A program made the position numbers and the translations under genes. From Exiguobacterium qingdaonense (GTDB taxonomy: Bacteria > Bacillota > Bacilli > Exiguobacteriales > Exiguobacteriaceae), in contig NZ_JACSKY010000006.1 of assembly GCF_018617855.1 (NCBI RefSeq), forward strand, positions 82,964 to 146,963: a DNA stretch of 64,000 bases, written 5' to 3'. Position 1 is the stretch's first letter, and every line of letters starts with the position of its first letter. The notes under the pieces were generated by a model. The model was not told the DNA's origin and ran no database searches. It saw only the letters and a list, made by a program, of their open reading frames with translations. Positions 41,739 through 50,758 of this stretch are shown one piece after another.

Positions 41739-42419
41739 ATCTTGGGGTCGGATGATTCCGAGTAACGGTTCGTCTGGATTTCCGGTCTCTGTAATGAGAA
41801 GGGCATCGTATCGCGCGCCCTCTTTCATTTGCGTGAAGCAATGTTGTGCCTCGATGACCGTCGTGTCCTTTCGGATAAACCGATACCGATGCACGTGCGG
41901 GTCATGGTGGAGCACATGCTTCACCCGAACGCCTTTGAGTGACAAGTTGGTTCCGTCGATCGTTTCGGCTAGCCAACTCGTCACTCCTTTTTTCGTCAAC
42001 AAACCGCGCCAAGAACCGTTATCGTGATAAACGGGGAACTGCGAGTAATGTTTATCTCGAATCTCTCGAAGCACTTCCGTCAAAAAATCTTCCGACTGAA
42101 ACGTCACCACTGATTTCTCAAACAATGGAATGACGAGACGCGGATGGAGTAACTCCCGCTCCACTTCTAAAATCAACTCAACGAGTGACTCATGAGGCTC
42201 AGCGATAATAAAGTCAGGTTCACGCCGCTCATGAACGATTGCATTTCGCAGTTGACTCATTTGATGCAAATCTTCTTTGTACCGTTCGATCGTTCGGTTT
42301 TGTTTCGCAAGGCGATTCACCATGTTACTGAAACTGAAATGCTGACCATTGCCCATTTCTCGACTTAGATAATCTTCAATCCGATGATATGATGCCAAAA
42401 AAATTTCAGCACGACTCAT
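41718..42419 (-). CDS. CBS-pair protein with N-terminal HEPN-like motif
   Basis: 233 residues. The helical N-terminus (1-about 90) carries QLRNAIVHER, an R-x4-H pattern (Arg58, His63) like the active site of HEPN RNases. After it come two CBS motifs (about 95-230: FPVYHDNGSWRGLLTKKGVTSWL and DALLITETGNP..LLGIIRPQDLL), which usually bind adenosine nucleotides. It overlaps the convergent heme-oxygenase gene by 21 bases. A nucleotide-controlled RNA-cleaving or RNA-binding protein is possible; not shown. Confidence 0.82.
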   Translation of the reverse strand: MSRAEIFLASYHRIEDYLSREMGNGQHFSFSNMVNRLAKQNRTIERYKEDLHQMSQLRNAIVHERREPDFIIAEPHESLVELILEVERELLHPRLVIPLFEKSVVTFQSEDFLTEVLREIRDKHYSQFPVYHDNGSWRGLLTKKGVTSWLAETIDGTNLSLKGVRVKHVLHHDPHVHRYRFIRKDTTVIEAQHCFTQMKEGARYDALLITETGNPDEPLLGIIRPQDLLTALR

Positions 42420-42533
42420 GAGACCAACCTCCTTAACGGTACATGTATACCCTCTTTTTTATCTTTTGAGCAGGAAACCGCCCATTCATCCCGAATGACA
42501 TAGGAATCATCTTGATTATTGAGGAGGGCTATC

Positions 42534-43265
42534 ATGGCGACTTCTGTTCAACCAACACCTTCAGCTTCACCACAACCTACGTTCCGGGCAGGATTGCGGG
42601 CTGGTGTGCCGATCGCAATCGGGTACATTCCCATCGCCATCGCCTTTGGTCTTTTGGCACAATCGTTTAACCTGCCTAATGCCATCACGTTATCGATGTC
42701 TTTTTTCATCTTTGCCGGTGCGAGTCAGTTCATTACGATTCAGCTGTTGATGAACGGTTCGATGTATTGGGAGATCATCTTGACGACGTTCATCTTAAAC
42801 TCTCGTCATTTTTTAATGTCGGCCTCTTTATCGCAACGCATTGAAACGACATCTCAAAAATTATTGGCTGCCATCGCATTCGGTGTGACCGATGAAACGT
42901 TCAGTATCGCATCCATTCGAAAAGAAACCCGTTCCGGTGTCTTTGTGTTCGGCTTAAATACAATCGCTTTTCTCGCTTGGAATGTGGGTACGTGGATGGG
43001 AGTCTTTTTAGCATTCGGTCTACCCGATGCGTTACAGGCAAGCATGGGCATTGCGTTATACGCGATGTTCATCGGTTTACTCGTACCGTCCTTGACGACG
43101 CGACCAGTCTTTATTGTGGCAAGCGCAGCTATTGTGATTCAAGCTATTCTCCATTGGGGAGTCTCCCCGTTTTTTCCGATTTCGGACGGGATTCGAATCA
43201 TCGTTGCGACCATCACGGCAGCTGGAATCGGCGCAATTCTGTTTAAGGAGGAAGAAGTCGCATGA
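42534..43265 (+). CDS. azlC: AzlC-family branched-chain amino acid exporter subunit
   Basis: 243 residues from ATG 42534 (GAGGAGGGC upstream). FRAGLRAGVPIAIGYIPIAIAFGLLA, FFIFAGASQFITIQLL and FILNSRHFLMSASLS are clear AzlC signatures, with about seven helices. With AzlD it forms an amino-acid exporter. The stop overlaps azlD (ATGA). Confidence 0.96.
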   Translation: MATSVQPTPSASPQPTFRAGLRAGVPIAIGYIPIAIAFGLLAQSFNLPNAITLSMSFFIFAGASQFITIQLLMNGSMYWEIILTTFILNSRHFLMSASLSQRIETTSQKLLAAIAFGVTDETFSIASIRKETRSGVFVFGLNTIAFLAWNVGTWMGVFLAFGLPDALQASMGIALYAMFIGLLVPSLTTRPVFIVASAAIVIQAILHWGVSPFFPISDGIRIIVATITAAGIGAILFKEEEVA

Positions 43266-43564
43266 TGTCGTTATTTCTACTCGTTTTGGGCTTGGCCCTT
43301 GTCACCTATCTTCCTCGACTCGTCCCGCTCCTATGGTTAAAAGAATTGGCATTACCTGCATACATGAAACGATTTCTCTCATTCATCCCTTACGCAGTGC
43401 TGGCCAGTTTGATTTTCCCAGGAATCTTGTCGTCTACAACCACCGCGTCCTCCGCCTTGTTCGGTGGGGTTGTCGCCACGGTCCTTGCCGTGTTCCGAGT
43501 CAATCTCGTCATTGTCGTCATCGGAGCCGTTATCGGGGTTTACGGCTTTCAAACGATACTCTAA
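43262..43564 (+). CDS. azlD: AzlD-family exporter subunit
   Basis: 100 residues, four helices, with the family core LVTYLPRLVPLLWL and FIPYAVLASLIFPGIL. Starts inside the azlC stop; a terminator (43563-43595) follows. Confidence 0.95.
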   Translation: MMSLFLLVLGLALVTYLPRLVPLLWLKELALPAYMKRFLSFIPYAVLASLIFPGILSSTTTASSALFGGVVATVLAVFRVNLVIVVIGAVIGVYGFQTIL

Positions 43565-43595
43565 AGGAGCCGCACACAAGGTGCTGCTCCTTTTC
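43563..43595. terminator. Terminator after azlCD
   Basis: AAGGAGC-GCAC and GGTGC-GCTCCTT arms followed by TTCTT. Confidence 0.75.
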
Positions 43596-45074
43596 TTATG
43601 CCGATATAGCCTGGCGACGAAGTTTCACGAACACGTCTACATATTCCGCATCCCATTGCGTTCCGCGACCACTCTCTAAAATAGAGAGGGCCTTCTCGAC
43701 GGGCATCCCGGAACGATAAGGTCGATCGGACGTCATCGCGTCATAGGCATCGGCAATGGCCATGATTCTCCCAAACAACGGAATGTCGGTCTCACGTAAG
43801 CGATCGGGGTATCCTCTCCCATCAATTCGCTCGTGATGCGACCGAACTCCGGCCAAAATCGGTTGAAGTGATGCAGGTAAATGAATTTGACTCAAAATAT
43901 GGATTCCGATGGTCGGATGTTCTTGGATTTTTGCAAACTCTTCGTCTGTCAGTTTCCCTTCTTTTAACAAGACATCATCTCGAATCCCAATTTTCCCGAT
44001 GTCATGAAGCAGTGCTGACTTGTTGAGTAAATCGATTTGTGTTTGAGGCAAATCGATGGCACGGGCAAGTTCCACCGAGTACATCGCGACACGCTCCGAA
44101 TGACCTGCCGTATACGGGTCACGCGCATCCAGTGTCGCCGCAAATAAGATGAAGAGGCTATCTAACAGTTGCGCATTCTCTTGTTCACGAGCATTCACTG
44201 TCTCGACCATCTGATTGAACCCTCCGATCAATTGAGCAAATTCATCCAAATAAGGGTTCTCGATTTTCTGAAGTTGCCCCGCCTCTATCTGTTCGATACC
44301 CGATGTCAAAAATCCGATCGGACGTTTAATATTGTCATATAGTAAGAAGCTACATAAAACGGCAATTCCGATGATGATGACTAGAATGACGAACGCCCAA
44401 TTCCAATATGTATCCGTTCGAGTCGAAGTCGAAAGTTGAACACTCGACGCCAACATGAACAACATGATGGGAAAAACGCCCGTGATGAGCATACTGATCA
44501 TAAGTTTCGTCCGTACACTGAACGACCGGTATACGGTCTGAATCGGTTGACCATACAACTCGTCATGTCGATTTTTCATATACACAAGCAAAGGCTCAAT
44601 CGCTCGAACCGTTAAAAAATATTCAATCAATGCGTGTAATACCGCAATCATGACAGCACCGATTGCGGCTAATCCGATGAGACGATACGGTAGATCAATC
44701 CAACTATAATACATACAAATCGTCGTCAACGTGATAGATGGAATGGACAATCCGAACAAGTGCGGACCTAGAATCCGTTTTACCGTTAAAATGGGGAAAC
44801 GACTCGCCTGTTCGAACGCCGACGTCAACTCATCTGTCGTCGGGGATTCAGTCGAAAAGAATTGACGAATCGGATGGATATGACGACGATACAATAGAAG
44901 TTCTGACGTCACCATGATGACACCTGAGCCTAGCATGATTGTCAGAAGCAGTAGCACCTCACGTATTGACAAATCAAGCGTCTGAAAAATAAAGACGCCC
45001 CCCACCCCGAAAACGGCTAGCCCTGAGCCGATTATATAGTTCACAACGAGTGTTCGTTGAAATCGTTCAAACAT
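43596..45074 (-). CDS. Membrane HD-GYP phosphodiesterase
   Basis: 492 residues from ATG 45074 (AGGTGAGGGGA upstream). Six hydrophobic helices in the first 270 residues (no classical sensor domain), a HAMP-like linker (IKRPIGFLTSGIEQIEAGQL) and a complete HD-GYP domain: HSERVAMYS, LLHDIGKIGI, EHPTIGIHIL and HHERIDGRGYPD near 410, then DAYDAMTSDRPYR. It should hydrolyse cyclic di-GMP at the membrane. The signal is unknown. Confidence 0.95.
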   Translation of the reverse strand: MFERFQRTLVVNYIIGSGLAVFGVGGVFIFQTLDLSIREVLLLLTIMLGSGVIMVTSELLLYRRHIHPIRQFFSTESPTTDELTSAFEQASRFPILTVKRILGPHLFGLSIPSITLTTICMYYSWIDLPYRLIGLAAIGAVMIAVLHALIEYFLTVRAIEPLLVYMKNRHDELYGQPIQTVYRSFSVRTKLMISMLITGVFPIMLFMLASSVQLSTSTRTDTYWNWAFVILVIIIGIAVLCSFLLYDNIKRPIGFLTSGIEQIEAGQLQKIENPYLDEFAQLIGGFNQMVETVNAREQENAQLLDSLFILFAATLDARDPYTAGHSERVAMYSVELARAIDLPQTQIDLLNKSALLHDIGKIGIRDDVLLKEGKLTDEEFAKIQEHPTIGIHILSQIHLPASLQPILAGVRSHHERIDGRGYPDRLRETDIPLFGRIMAIADAYDAMTSDRPYRSGMPVEKALSILESGRGTQWDAEYVDVFVKLRRQAISA

Positions 45075-45133
45075 TCCCCTCACCTCTATACTCTTTTCTT
45101 TTACTATCGACCAAACCGACACCCGAGTTGAAC

Positions 45134-45167
45134 ATAAAAAAAACAGATCTCCACGTGGGAGACCTGT
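45134..45167 (-). terminator. Terminator after the MscS-related gene
   Basis: ACAGaTCTCC and GGGAGaCCTGT arms; the reverse strand continues with T7. Confidence 0.8.
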
Positions 45168-45181
45168 CAATGAATCGATTG

Positions 45182-46933
45182 TTATGGGCGTAACGGACCA
45201 TCGTTGTCATCAAGTGAGCGATTGTCTTCATCTGGAGTGATATTATCGTGGAACGGATTTGATTTCGGTCCGTCCACGTGGTCTCCCTCTGAATCTTGAA
45301 TGTCTCGCTTCATCTGTTGCTTCGACTGTTCCGCTTCGTGCTTCGTTTGTTCGACACCTTGTTTCGCCTGCTGTTTCGCTGCTTCCGACTCGCGACTCAT
45401 CTGTTCTTTTTCTCGCTCGAGTCCTTCTTTTGAAACTTCCGTGTCGTCAATACGATGCTCTGCCTTTTTCAAGTAACGTGCCGCCGTCTCGCGACCTCCA
45501 AGACCGAAGGCGAGGCCAAAGGCGAGCGCGACCGCCCCAAGGATGAGGAGGAAGGCTGTATTGACAATCATCGGCGCGATTCCGAGCTGACTGATTGCCA
45601 TGAAGAAGACGAGTCCAAGAATCGCATACTTCGCCACGTAGCGAAGCGCACTCGGTTGCCCGGCTCCATCGACAAGTACACTTCCGACCAAGCGCTCTGC
45701 CATATTGGCCAACCAGAAGCCAATCGCTAGAATGATGAGCGCCGCAATGACCATCGGCAAGTAGGCGAAGATGGCCGTTGCGAGAGATGCCATAAACTCA
45801 AGGTTCGCGACTTGAAGCGCTTCAGATACGAAGAGCAAGATCACGATGACTTGGACGATGACACCGACCACCTGTGCAATCGACATCGAAGTCGCACGTT
45901 CTCCAAAGCCCATTTTCTGAGCCAATGAATTGACACCAAGGTTCTCTAGAAGCGATATGACAATCTCTTTCAACCATCTTGCCACGAACACCCCGACAAG
46001 GACGAGGACGATTGCAACGAGAATGTCTGGAATCATGACGAGCACATCATTGAGCATCGCAATCGCAGGCTCTGAAATACCTCTGATATCAAGCGCTTCG
46101 AGCGCCGAGATCGTGACAGGAATCATGATGAAGATGAAGACGATTGTACCGATTGCTTTCGCAAGACTCGAACCTTTCACATAATCCGAAAGATGGAGTT
46201 TCTCTGCTAGTCGATCTAACCCCGCCGCTTCGAGGAACTTCGTCAAAATATCGCGTACAATCTTCGCGACCACATAACCGATCGCAAAGATGAGTGCTGC
46301 CGCGACAAGTTTCGGAATGAAGCCGAGGAAGCTATTCAACAAGTCTTCAAATGGACCACTGACCCCACGAAGTCCGAGTGCATCAAGCACTGCCGGTAAC
46401 GCTAGTAATAGGACAAGATAAAAGACGATGTTTGCGACCGTATCGACCCATTTCGTTTGGTTGACACTCGTCGATTCTTGCCCCGTCTTTTCCATCAACT
46501 TGCTCAAGTTCAAACGGTGGCCCGCCATCTGAATTCCTTTTTTCAAAAGGGTGGCGATGACCCAAGCGACCAATAAGATTAAGCCGGCTTTGATGACACC
46601 GATAATTAATCCAGAAAATCCTTCATAAATCTGACTGAACGGCTCCGTGATTGCAGGAACGTTCATAAATTCAAAGATGATTAGGAATGAGAGAAGTAAG
46701 ACCCCAAAGAACACGACTTTCGCGATAATGCGTTCAGGTGTCCACTTATCCCCTTTCTCTCCTTCTTTTTTAATACCAGCCCGCTCGTCGAGGCGTGCTT
46801 TCTTCAATGCTTTTCGTGTCACATTCTCCAATACTTTTGCCAAAATATAACCGACTACGAGAATAACAATTGCCAGCAAAAGCTCGGGTAGCCATGACAT
46901 GAACGTATCAAAGTTGTACGTTGTGTCGTTCAT
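45182..46933 (-). CDS. Mechanosensitive-channel-related protein with repeated TM-helix domains and coiled-coil tail
   Basis: 583 residues. Repeats of a helix pair, LLLAIVILVVGYILAKVLEN (15-34), IPKLVAAALIFAIGYVVAKI (about 206) and IPDILVAIVLVLVGVFVARW (about 305), match the conserved TM-helix repeat of bacterial MscS-related proteins, and the segment FGLAFGLGGRETAARYL (about 480) resembles the MscS pore-proximal motif. After that comes a charged coiled-coil tail rich in Glu/Lys/Gln and a Pro/Asp/Asn end. A SigB-type promoter candidate lies upstream (46990-47015). Ion-channel activity is inferred. Confidence 0.88.
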   Translation of the reverse strand: MNDTTYNFDTFMSWLPELLLAIVILVVGYILAKVLENVTRKALKKARLDERAGIKKEGEKGDKWTPERIIAKVVFFGVLLLSFLIIFEFMNVPAITEPFSQIYEGFSGLIIGVIKAGLILLVAWVIATLLKKGIQMAGHRLNLSKLMEKTGQESTSVNQTKWVDTVANIVFYLVLLLALPAVLDALGLRGVSGPFEDLLNSFLGFIPKLVAAALIFAIGYVVAKIVRDILTKFLEAAGLDRLAEKLHLSDYVKGSSLAKAIGTIVFIFIMIPVTISALEALDIRGISEPAIAMLNDVLVMIPDILVAIVLVLVGVFVARWLKEIVISLLENLGVNSLAQKMGFGERATSMSIAQVVGVIVQVIVILLFVSEALQVANLEFMASLATAIFAYLPMVIAALIILAIGFWLANMAERLVGSVLVDGAGQPSALRYVAKYAILGLVFFMAISQLGIAPMIVNTAFLLILGAVALAFGLAFGLGGRETAARYLKKAEHRIDDTEVSKEGLEREKEQMSRESEAAKQQAKQGVEQTKHEAEQSKQQMKRDIQDSEGDHVDGPKSNPFHDNITPDEDNRSLDDNDGPLRP

Positions 46934-46989
46934 CTGATTTCCTCCTCTATCTTAAGATGGTTGTGCCGACTTGCTTTGTTATTCATTAC

Positions 46990-47015
46990 ATACCTATATT
47001 TCAAAACCATCAAAC
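46990..47015 (-). promoter_or_regulatory. Weak SigB-type promoter candidate for the MscS-related gene
   Basis: On the reverse strand GTTTGA, a 14-base spacer and AGGTAT, each box one base from the SigB consensus (GTTTWW and GGGWAW). Taken alone this could be chance. Confidence 0.3.
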
Positions 47016-47153
47016 CTGTCGGGTCAGTCATCCCTTTTGCGAGACTATTACGTTTCTTTTGAAATGGGTACGTAACATTTAAGAGACAAACCGTGTCAAA
47101 TCGGGTGAGATATGATACGAATAACTAGAGAAGTCATGTTAGGAGGAATTAGG

Positions 47154-47567
47154 ATGAAAATCGCTTTAGTAGCTCACGACAAAAAGAAAGACGATTTAAT
47201 TGTCCTCATTAAAACGTACGCTCACATTTTAGAAAAGCATCAGTTGTTTGCGACCGGCACAACCGGCAAGCGTATTGCAGAGGCAACCGGCTTGCCCGTT
47301 CATTGCTTCCGTTCAGGACCGCTTGGAGGCGACCAGGAAATCGGTGCCGCTGTCGCCCGCGGTGAAATGGATATGATTATTTTCTTCCGAGACCCATTGA
47401 CCGCCCAGCCACATGAACCAGATGTGAGCGCATTGATGCGACTTTGTGACGTCTATTCCATCCCGCTTTCGACAAATATGGGAGGGAGCGAAATTTTGAT
47501 TCGAAGCATCGAACAAGGCGATTTCGAGTCACTTCAACTCTCCCATAACGACGAACCACCTGCTTGA
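47154..47567 (+). CDS. mgsA: Methylglyoxal synthase
   Basis: 137 residues from ATG 47154 (TTAGGAGGAATTAGG upstream). It converts dihydroxyacetone phosphate to methylglyoxal and phosphate, a release valve for glycolysis. Signatures: [13 protein letters not shown] at the N-terminus, [16 protein letters not shown] (phosphate site), [12 protein letters not shown] and the catalytic Asp in [14 protein letters not shown]. Confidence 0.97.
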   Translation: MKIALVAHDKKKDDLIVLIKTYAHILEKHQLFATGTTGKRIAEATGLPVHCFRSGPLGGDQEIGAAVARGEMDMIIFFRDPLTAQPHEPDVSALMRLCDVYSIPLSTNMGGSEILIRSIEQGDFESLQLSHNDEPPA

Positions 47568-47569
47568 CG

Positions 47570-48472
47570 ATGACAAACCAAGAAAGGAGAGGAATCTCCC
47601 TGGAACCGAATATGATTCATGACCCGAACGTCCAACAGTTTTTCAACGAAGTGCGTCAACGACTCATTGAACTGACCGATGATGAGGTGGAAGCAGACCG
47701 TCTCCTTCTAGCACTCGCTGGCTACATCCGCCATGCGGAGAAAAGCGGACAATCTCTAGATAGTCTTCTAAACCAAGATCCTCGTGAGTACGCCCGATTC
47801 CTAATCGAGCAACCTGAAACGAATGAGGAATACCGTCGGCGCTATCACGTGTTGATTGATGCCTCGGATGAATTGAAACCTCATGAGAAATCCCAAGCGA
47901 ACCGAGATTTTGACTGGGCTGTCAATCAGCTCGACGAAGCCAAATTGTCATTGAAAGAAATCGAGGTGCGTGACCTCGCATTTCTCGCCTATACAAAAAT
48001 TGAAGCACTCAAATCGGCACGCACGATTTGGAACCGCTTCGGTTGGTTGCTCGGTATGATTTTGGCATTTGCTTACGCGAATTTACTGCTCGTCATCGAT
48101 GATGTGTTCAGCTTACGTTTATTCAGCGCCCCGATGTCGACTTATCCAATTGACTATTTAGCGTTTCTGTTGCCCGTCATGGTGACCGGCGCCATTTTTG
48201 GAGTGTTGACTCGCTTTCGACACCACATTCAAACACTCGGACGACGAATCGCCTTCGCCTTGCTCATCGTCGTCGTCTATATCACGTCCATATTTTTGAT
48301 TCAACCACTTTTATTGACGCTCGGCTGGTCATTTGTTATTCAACTGACTCCACTCTATGCGCTCATTTTATTGGCCATCAGCGGCTTTATGGCGATTTGG
48401 ACGCTAATTGAATTTGTATGGAAGAGTACGCGTTGTCCACTCGGAGATGACACGCTCATGCTTTATTACTAA
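47570..48472 (+). CDS. Membrane protein, unknown, translationally coupled to mgsA
   Basis: About 300 residues. The first 135 are soluble and acidic, then about five helices follow (from WLLGMILAFAYANLLLVIDD to the end). The start is unclear: TTG 47564 and ATG 47570 overlap or touch the mgsA stop but lack a ribosome site, while AAAGGAGAGG at 47582-47591 points to CTG 47600 or ATG 47612. DUF1129-like in plan; family not certain. Terminator at 48479-48504. Confidence 0.75.
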   Translation: MTNQERRGISLEPNMIHDPNVQQFFNEVRQRLIELTDDEVEADRLLLALAGYIRHAEKSGQSLDSLLNQDPREYARFLIEQPETNEEYRRRYHVLIDASDELKPHEKSQANRDFDWAVNQLDEAKLSLKEIEVRDLAFLAYTKIEALKSARTIWNRFGWLLGMILAFAYANLLLVIDDVFSLRLFSAPMSTYPIDYLAFLLPVMVTGAIFGVLTRFRHHIQTLGRRIAFALLIVVVYITSIFLIQPLLLTLGWSFVIQLTPLYALILLAISGFMAIWTLIEFVWKSTRCPLGDDTLMLYY

Positions 48473-48478
48473 CCTGCG

Positions 48479-48504
48479 CCATCCCCAAGATAGGGATGGC
48501 GTTT
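48479..48504 (+). terminator. Terminator after the mgsA unit
   Basis: GCCATCCC and GGGATGGC arms around CAAGATA, followed by GTTTT. Confidence 0.85.
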
Positions 48505-48508
48505 TATT

Positions 48509-48534
48509 GTTTCAATTATGAACGAAACGGAAAT
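48509..48534 (+). promoter_or_regulatory. SigB-type promoter candidate for the two YflT-like genes
   Basis: GTTTCA (48509-48514), a 14-base spacer and GGAAAT (48529-48534) are each one base from the general-stress sigma-B consensus. The downstream genes encode YflT-domain proteins, which are known SigB targets in Bacillus. Confidence 0.5.
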
Positions 48535-48587
48535 TACTGTTATTGTGACACTAGTTGAAGATGGTTGACTATTGAAGGGGGTATTCG

Positions 48588-49103
48588 ATGTCAGATCGAA
48601 AAATGATTGGTCTGTTTCAGACAGAACAGGAAGTCATGCACAAAGTAGAAGAGTTGAAGGCTGCAGGGGAAGCTGAAAAAAATATGCATGTTGTCGCTAA
48701 GCGAGACGGAGAAATCTCTGCGTTACGCGACCATACGGATGTAAACGCCGAGTCTGGGATTCGAGACGTGAATTTACTCGATCGGGTCAAAGCATTTTTA
48801 CATGGGAGTGACCGGGTGCGAGACGAGTTGCGCAACATGGGGCTTAGTGACGCTGAAGCAGAGCGATATTATGATGCCATCGATGAAGGGCAGATTCTGC
48901 TATATATCGATCGCCATTCTTATGACCGCTATCCGAACATGTACAAAAAAGATAGCGAACTCGATCATGATCAAGGAGAAAAAGCGGACGGAATCGCCTT
49001 TGATGCGAAACCATTCAATGACCATGACGAGAAACCGAAAGGAACAAAGGATGATCCGATTGTACGAGGACATTCAGGTTTAGAGGACCATCGCCGACTA
49101 TAA
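48588..49103 (+). CDS. YflT-domain general stress protein (copy 1)
   Basis: 171 residues. The YflT/stress-17M domain covers about 1-110: IGLFQTEQEVMHKVEELKAAG, HVVAKRDGEISALRDHTDV and LRNMGLSDAEAERYYDAIDEGQILLYID. The rest is a disordered, highly charged tail with DAKPF, repeated in the next gene as DAKPY. GAAGGGGGTATTCG precedes ATG 48588. The next gene, a paralogue, starts 12 bases after. Confidence 0.88.
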   Translation: MSDRKMIGLFQTEQEVMHKVEELKAAGEAEKNMHVVAKRDGEISALRDHTDVNAESGIRDVNLLDRVKAFLHGSDRVRDELRNMGLSDAEAERYYDAIDEGQILLYIDRHSYDRYPNMYKKDSELDHDQGEKADGIAFDAKPFNDHDEKPKGTKDDPIVRGHSGLEDHRRL

Positions 49104-49115
49104 GGAGGAACTGTC

Positions 49116-49721
49116 ATGAGCGAGAAACGATTCATCAGCATGCATGAAACACAAGATTCGGCATTAGGAAAGATTGAAGAGTTACGGGCCAAAGGACATG
49201 ATGACTCACACATTTACGTCGTCACAAAACACGAGGACGACGTATCAATCTTAAGACGTGACACGGATGTCCATACGGAAGCTACCCATCAAGCGAGTTG
49301 GTTCGATAAAGTTCGATCGTTTCTTAGTGGTAAAGAAGACGTTCACGCAGGTTTACGCAACATGGGACTCAGTGAAGAAGAAGTGAAGCGTCACTATGAC
49401 GATATCGAGGCTGGGAAACTTCTCATTTACGTGGATGAAGACTTTGAACGACGTCATCAAGATGGAGTGACCGTCGATGCAAAACCGTATCAAGACGCGT
49501 CTGCCAACCATTTAGGCAGTCACACCGAAGACGGTTTAGAAATCGATTCAAAGCCGTATCACGAGGCACAGACCGTCGATCCAAACCATCCGGTGGACCC
49601 GGAGCAAGACAAGCTAGATAAAGAGACAAAAGATCCAGATCGCGAAGAAAAACTACGTGGTCTCGATGACCGCGCTTATCGAAATGACGTGGAAGATCCA
49701 GACAATATTAGACGCTTTTAA
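49116..49721 (+). CDS. YflT-domain general stress protein (copy 2)
   Basis: 201 residues. Domain segments match the first copy: ISMHETQDSALGKIEELRAKG, YVVTKHEDDVSILRRDTDV and LRNMGLSEEEVKRHYDDIEAGKLLIYVD. The tail is longer and contains two DAKPY/DSKPY motifs and many Asp/Pro. AAGGAGGAACTGTC precedes ATG 49116. Tandem duplication is clear. Confidence 0.9.
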   Translation: MSEKRFISMHETQDSALGKIEELRAKGHDDSHIYVVTKHEDDVSILRRDTDVHTEATHQASWFDKVRSFLSGKEDVHAGLRNMGLSEEEVKRHYDDIEAGKLLIYVDEDFERRHQDGVTVDAKPYQDASANHLGSHTEDGLEIDSKPYHEAQTVDPNHPVDPEQDKLDKETKDPDREEKLRGLDDRAYRNDVEDPDNIRRF

Positions 49722-49727
49722 TTCAAA

Positions 49728-49755
49728 AGAGCCTGACGCGCGTCAGGCTCTTCTT
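49728..49755. terminator. Bidirectional terminator
   Basis: AGAGCCTGACGC and GCGTCAGGCTCT arms with a minimal loop, then TCTT. Confidence 0.85.
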
Positions 49756-50716
49756 ACGTCAATCGATTCTTCGGTTCTTTGCCTTCGAGCACACTCGTGA
49801 TTGCGTCTCGATTCAATGTCATCATTGCCAGACGTGTGCGAATCGAGGCACTTCCTATATGCGGAAGTGTCGTTACGTTCGGAAGCGTCAAGAGTGGGTG
49901 GTCGAGGTCAATCGGTTCTTTTGTGAATACATCTAATCCCGCTCCCCAAATCCTTTTCGCCTCGAGCGCTTCATACAACGCCTGCTCATCGATGATTTCG
50001 CCACGTGCCACGTTAATGAAAATAGCCGTCTTTTTCATCTTGGCGAACTCCTCAGCTCCAATCATCCCTCGCGTCTCATCTGTGAGCGGCGCGAGGACGA
50101 CGACGAAGTCGGACTGTTGCAATAATTCATCAAGTTCCGCATAAGTGAAGCCATACATAGACTCCGACTCATGACGACGCGTTCGATTATGGTACAGCAC
50201 GTCCATGTCAAACCCCCGCGCCCGACGTGCGACCGCCTCTCCGATCCGACCCATTCCGATAATCCCGAGCTTCGCTTGATAAAGGTCCATCCCGACATAT
50301 CCCATCGGAAGCCACGACTTCCACTCACCCGCACGCAAGTCGCGCTCGGCCTCACCAAGGCGTCGTGCCGTCATCATCATGAGTCCAAACGTGAGGTCCG
50401 CCGTCGTTTCCGTCAAGACATCCGGTGTATTCGTCACAATCACACCGTTCTCTTTTGCCGCATTCAAATCGATATTATTATATCCGACAGCCAAGTTCGA
50501 TACGACCTTCAATTGCTTTGCCCGTTCAAACACCTCACGGTCAATCGTGTCACTAAGCATCGTCCATAGCGCATGTGCCGATTCAACTTCCTCGAGTAAT
50601 ACTTCCCGTGAGACAGGCTCACCTTCGTGCTCCCACATTCGTACGTCATATTGATCGCGAAGTGATTCGACCGCCTCATCCGGTAAGCGACGAGTCACAT
50701 AAATACGTTGTTTCAT
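49754..50716 (-). CDS. D-2-hydroxyacid dehydrogenase (glyoxylate/hydroxypyruvate reductase type)
   Basis: 320 residues from ATG 50716 (AGGAGG six bases upstream; ATG 50719 also fits). The NAD fold has GIIGMGRIGEAVARRARGFDM, substrate Arg in FINVARGEIID, Glu in DVFTKEPID and the catalytic His in LPHIGSAS. NAVGYNNIDL is a family hallmark. Probably reduces glyoxylate or hydroxypyruvate in the cytosol; this could drain the glyoxylate made by isocitrate lyase. Substrate preference inferred. Confidence 0.94.
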   Translation of the reverse strand: MKQRIYVTRRLPDEAVESLRDQYDVRMWEHEGEPVSREVLLEEVESAHALWTMLSDTIDREVFERAKQLKVVSNLAVGYNNIDLNAAKENGVIVTNTPDVLTETTADLTFGLMMMTARRLGEAERDLRAGEWKSWLPMGYVGMDLYQAKLGIIGMGRIGEAVARRARGFDMDVLYHNRTRRHESESMYGFTYAELDELLQQSDFVVVLAPLTDETRGMIGAEEFAKMKKTAIFINVARGEIIDEQALYEALEAKRIWGAGLDVFTKEPIDLDHPLLTLPNVTTLPHIGSASIRTRLAMMTLNRDAITSVLEGKEPKNRLT

Positions 50717-50758
50717 CATTCTCCTCCTCTCTACTGTGTAGTCTAACAAATAGAATGG

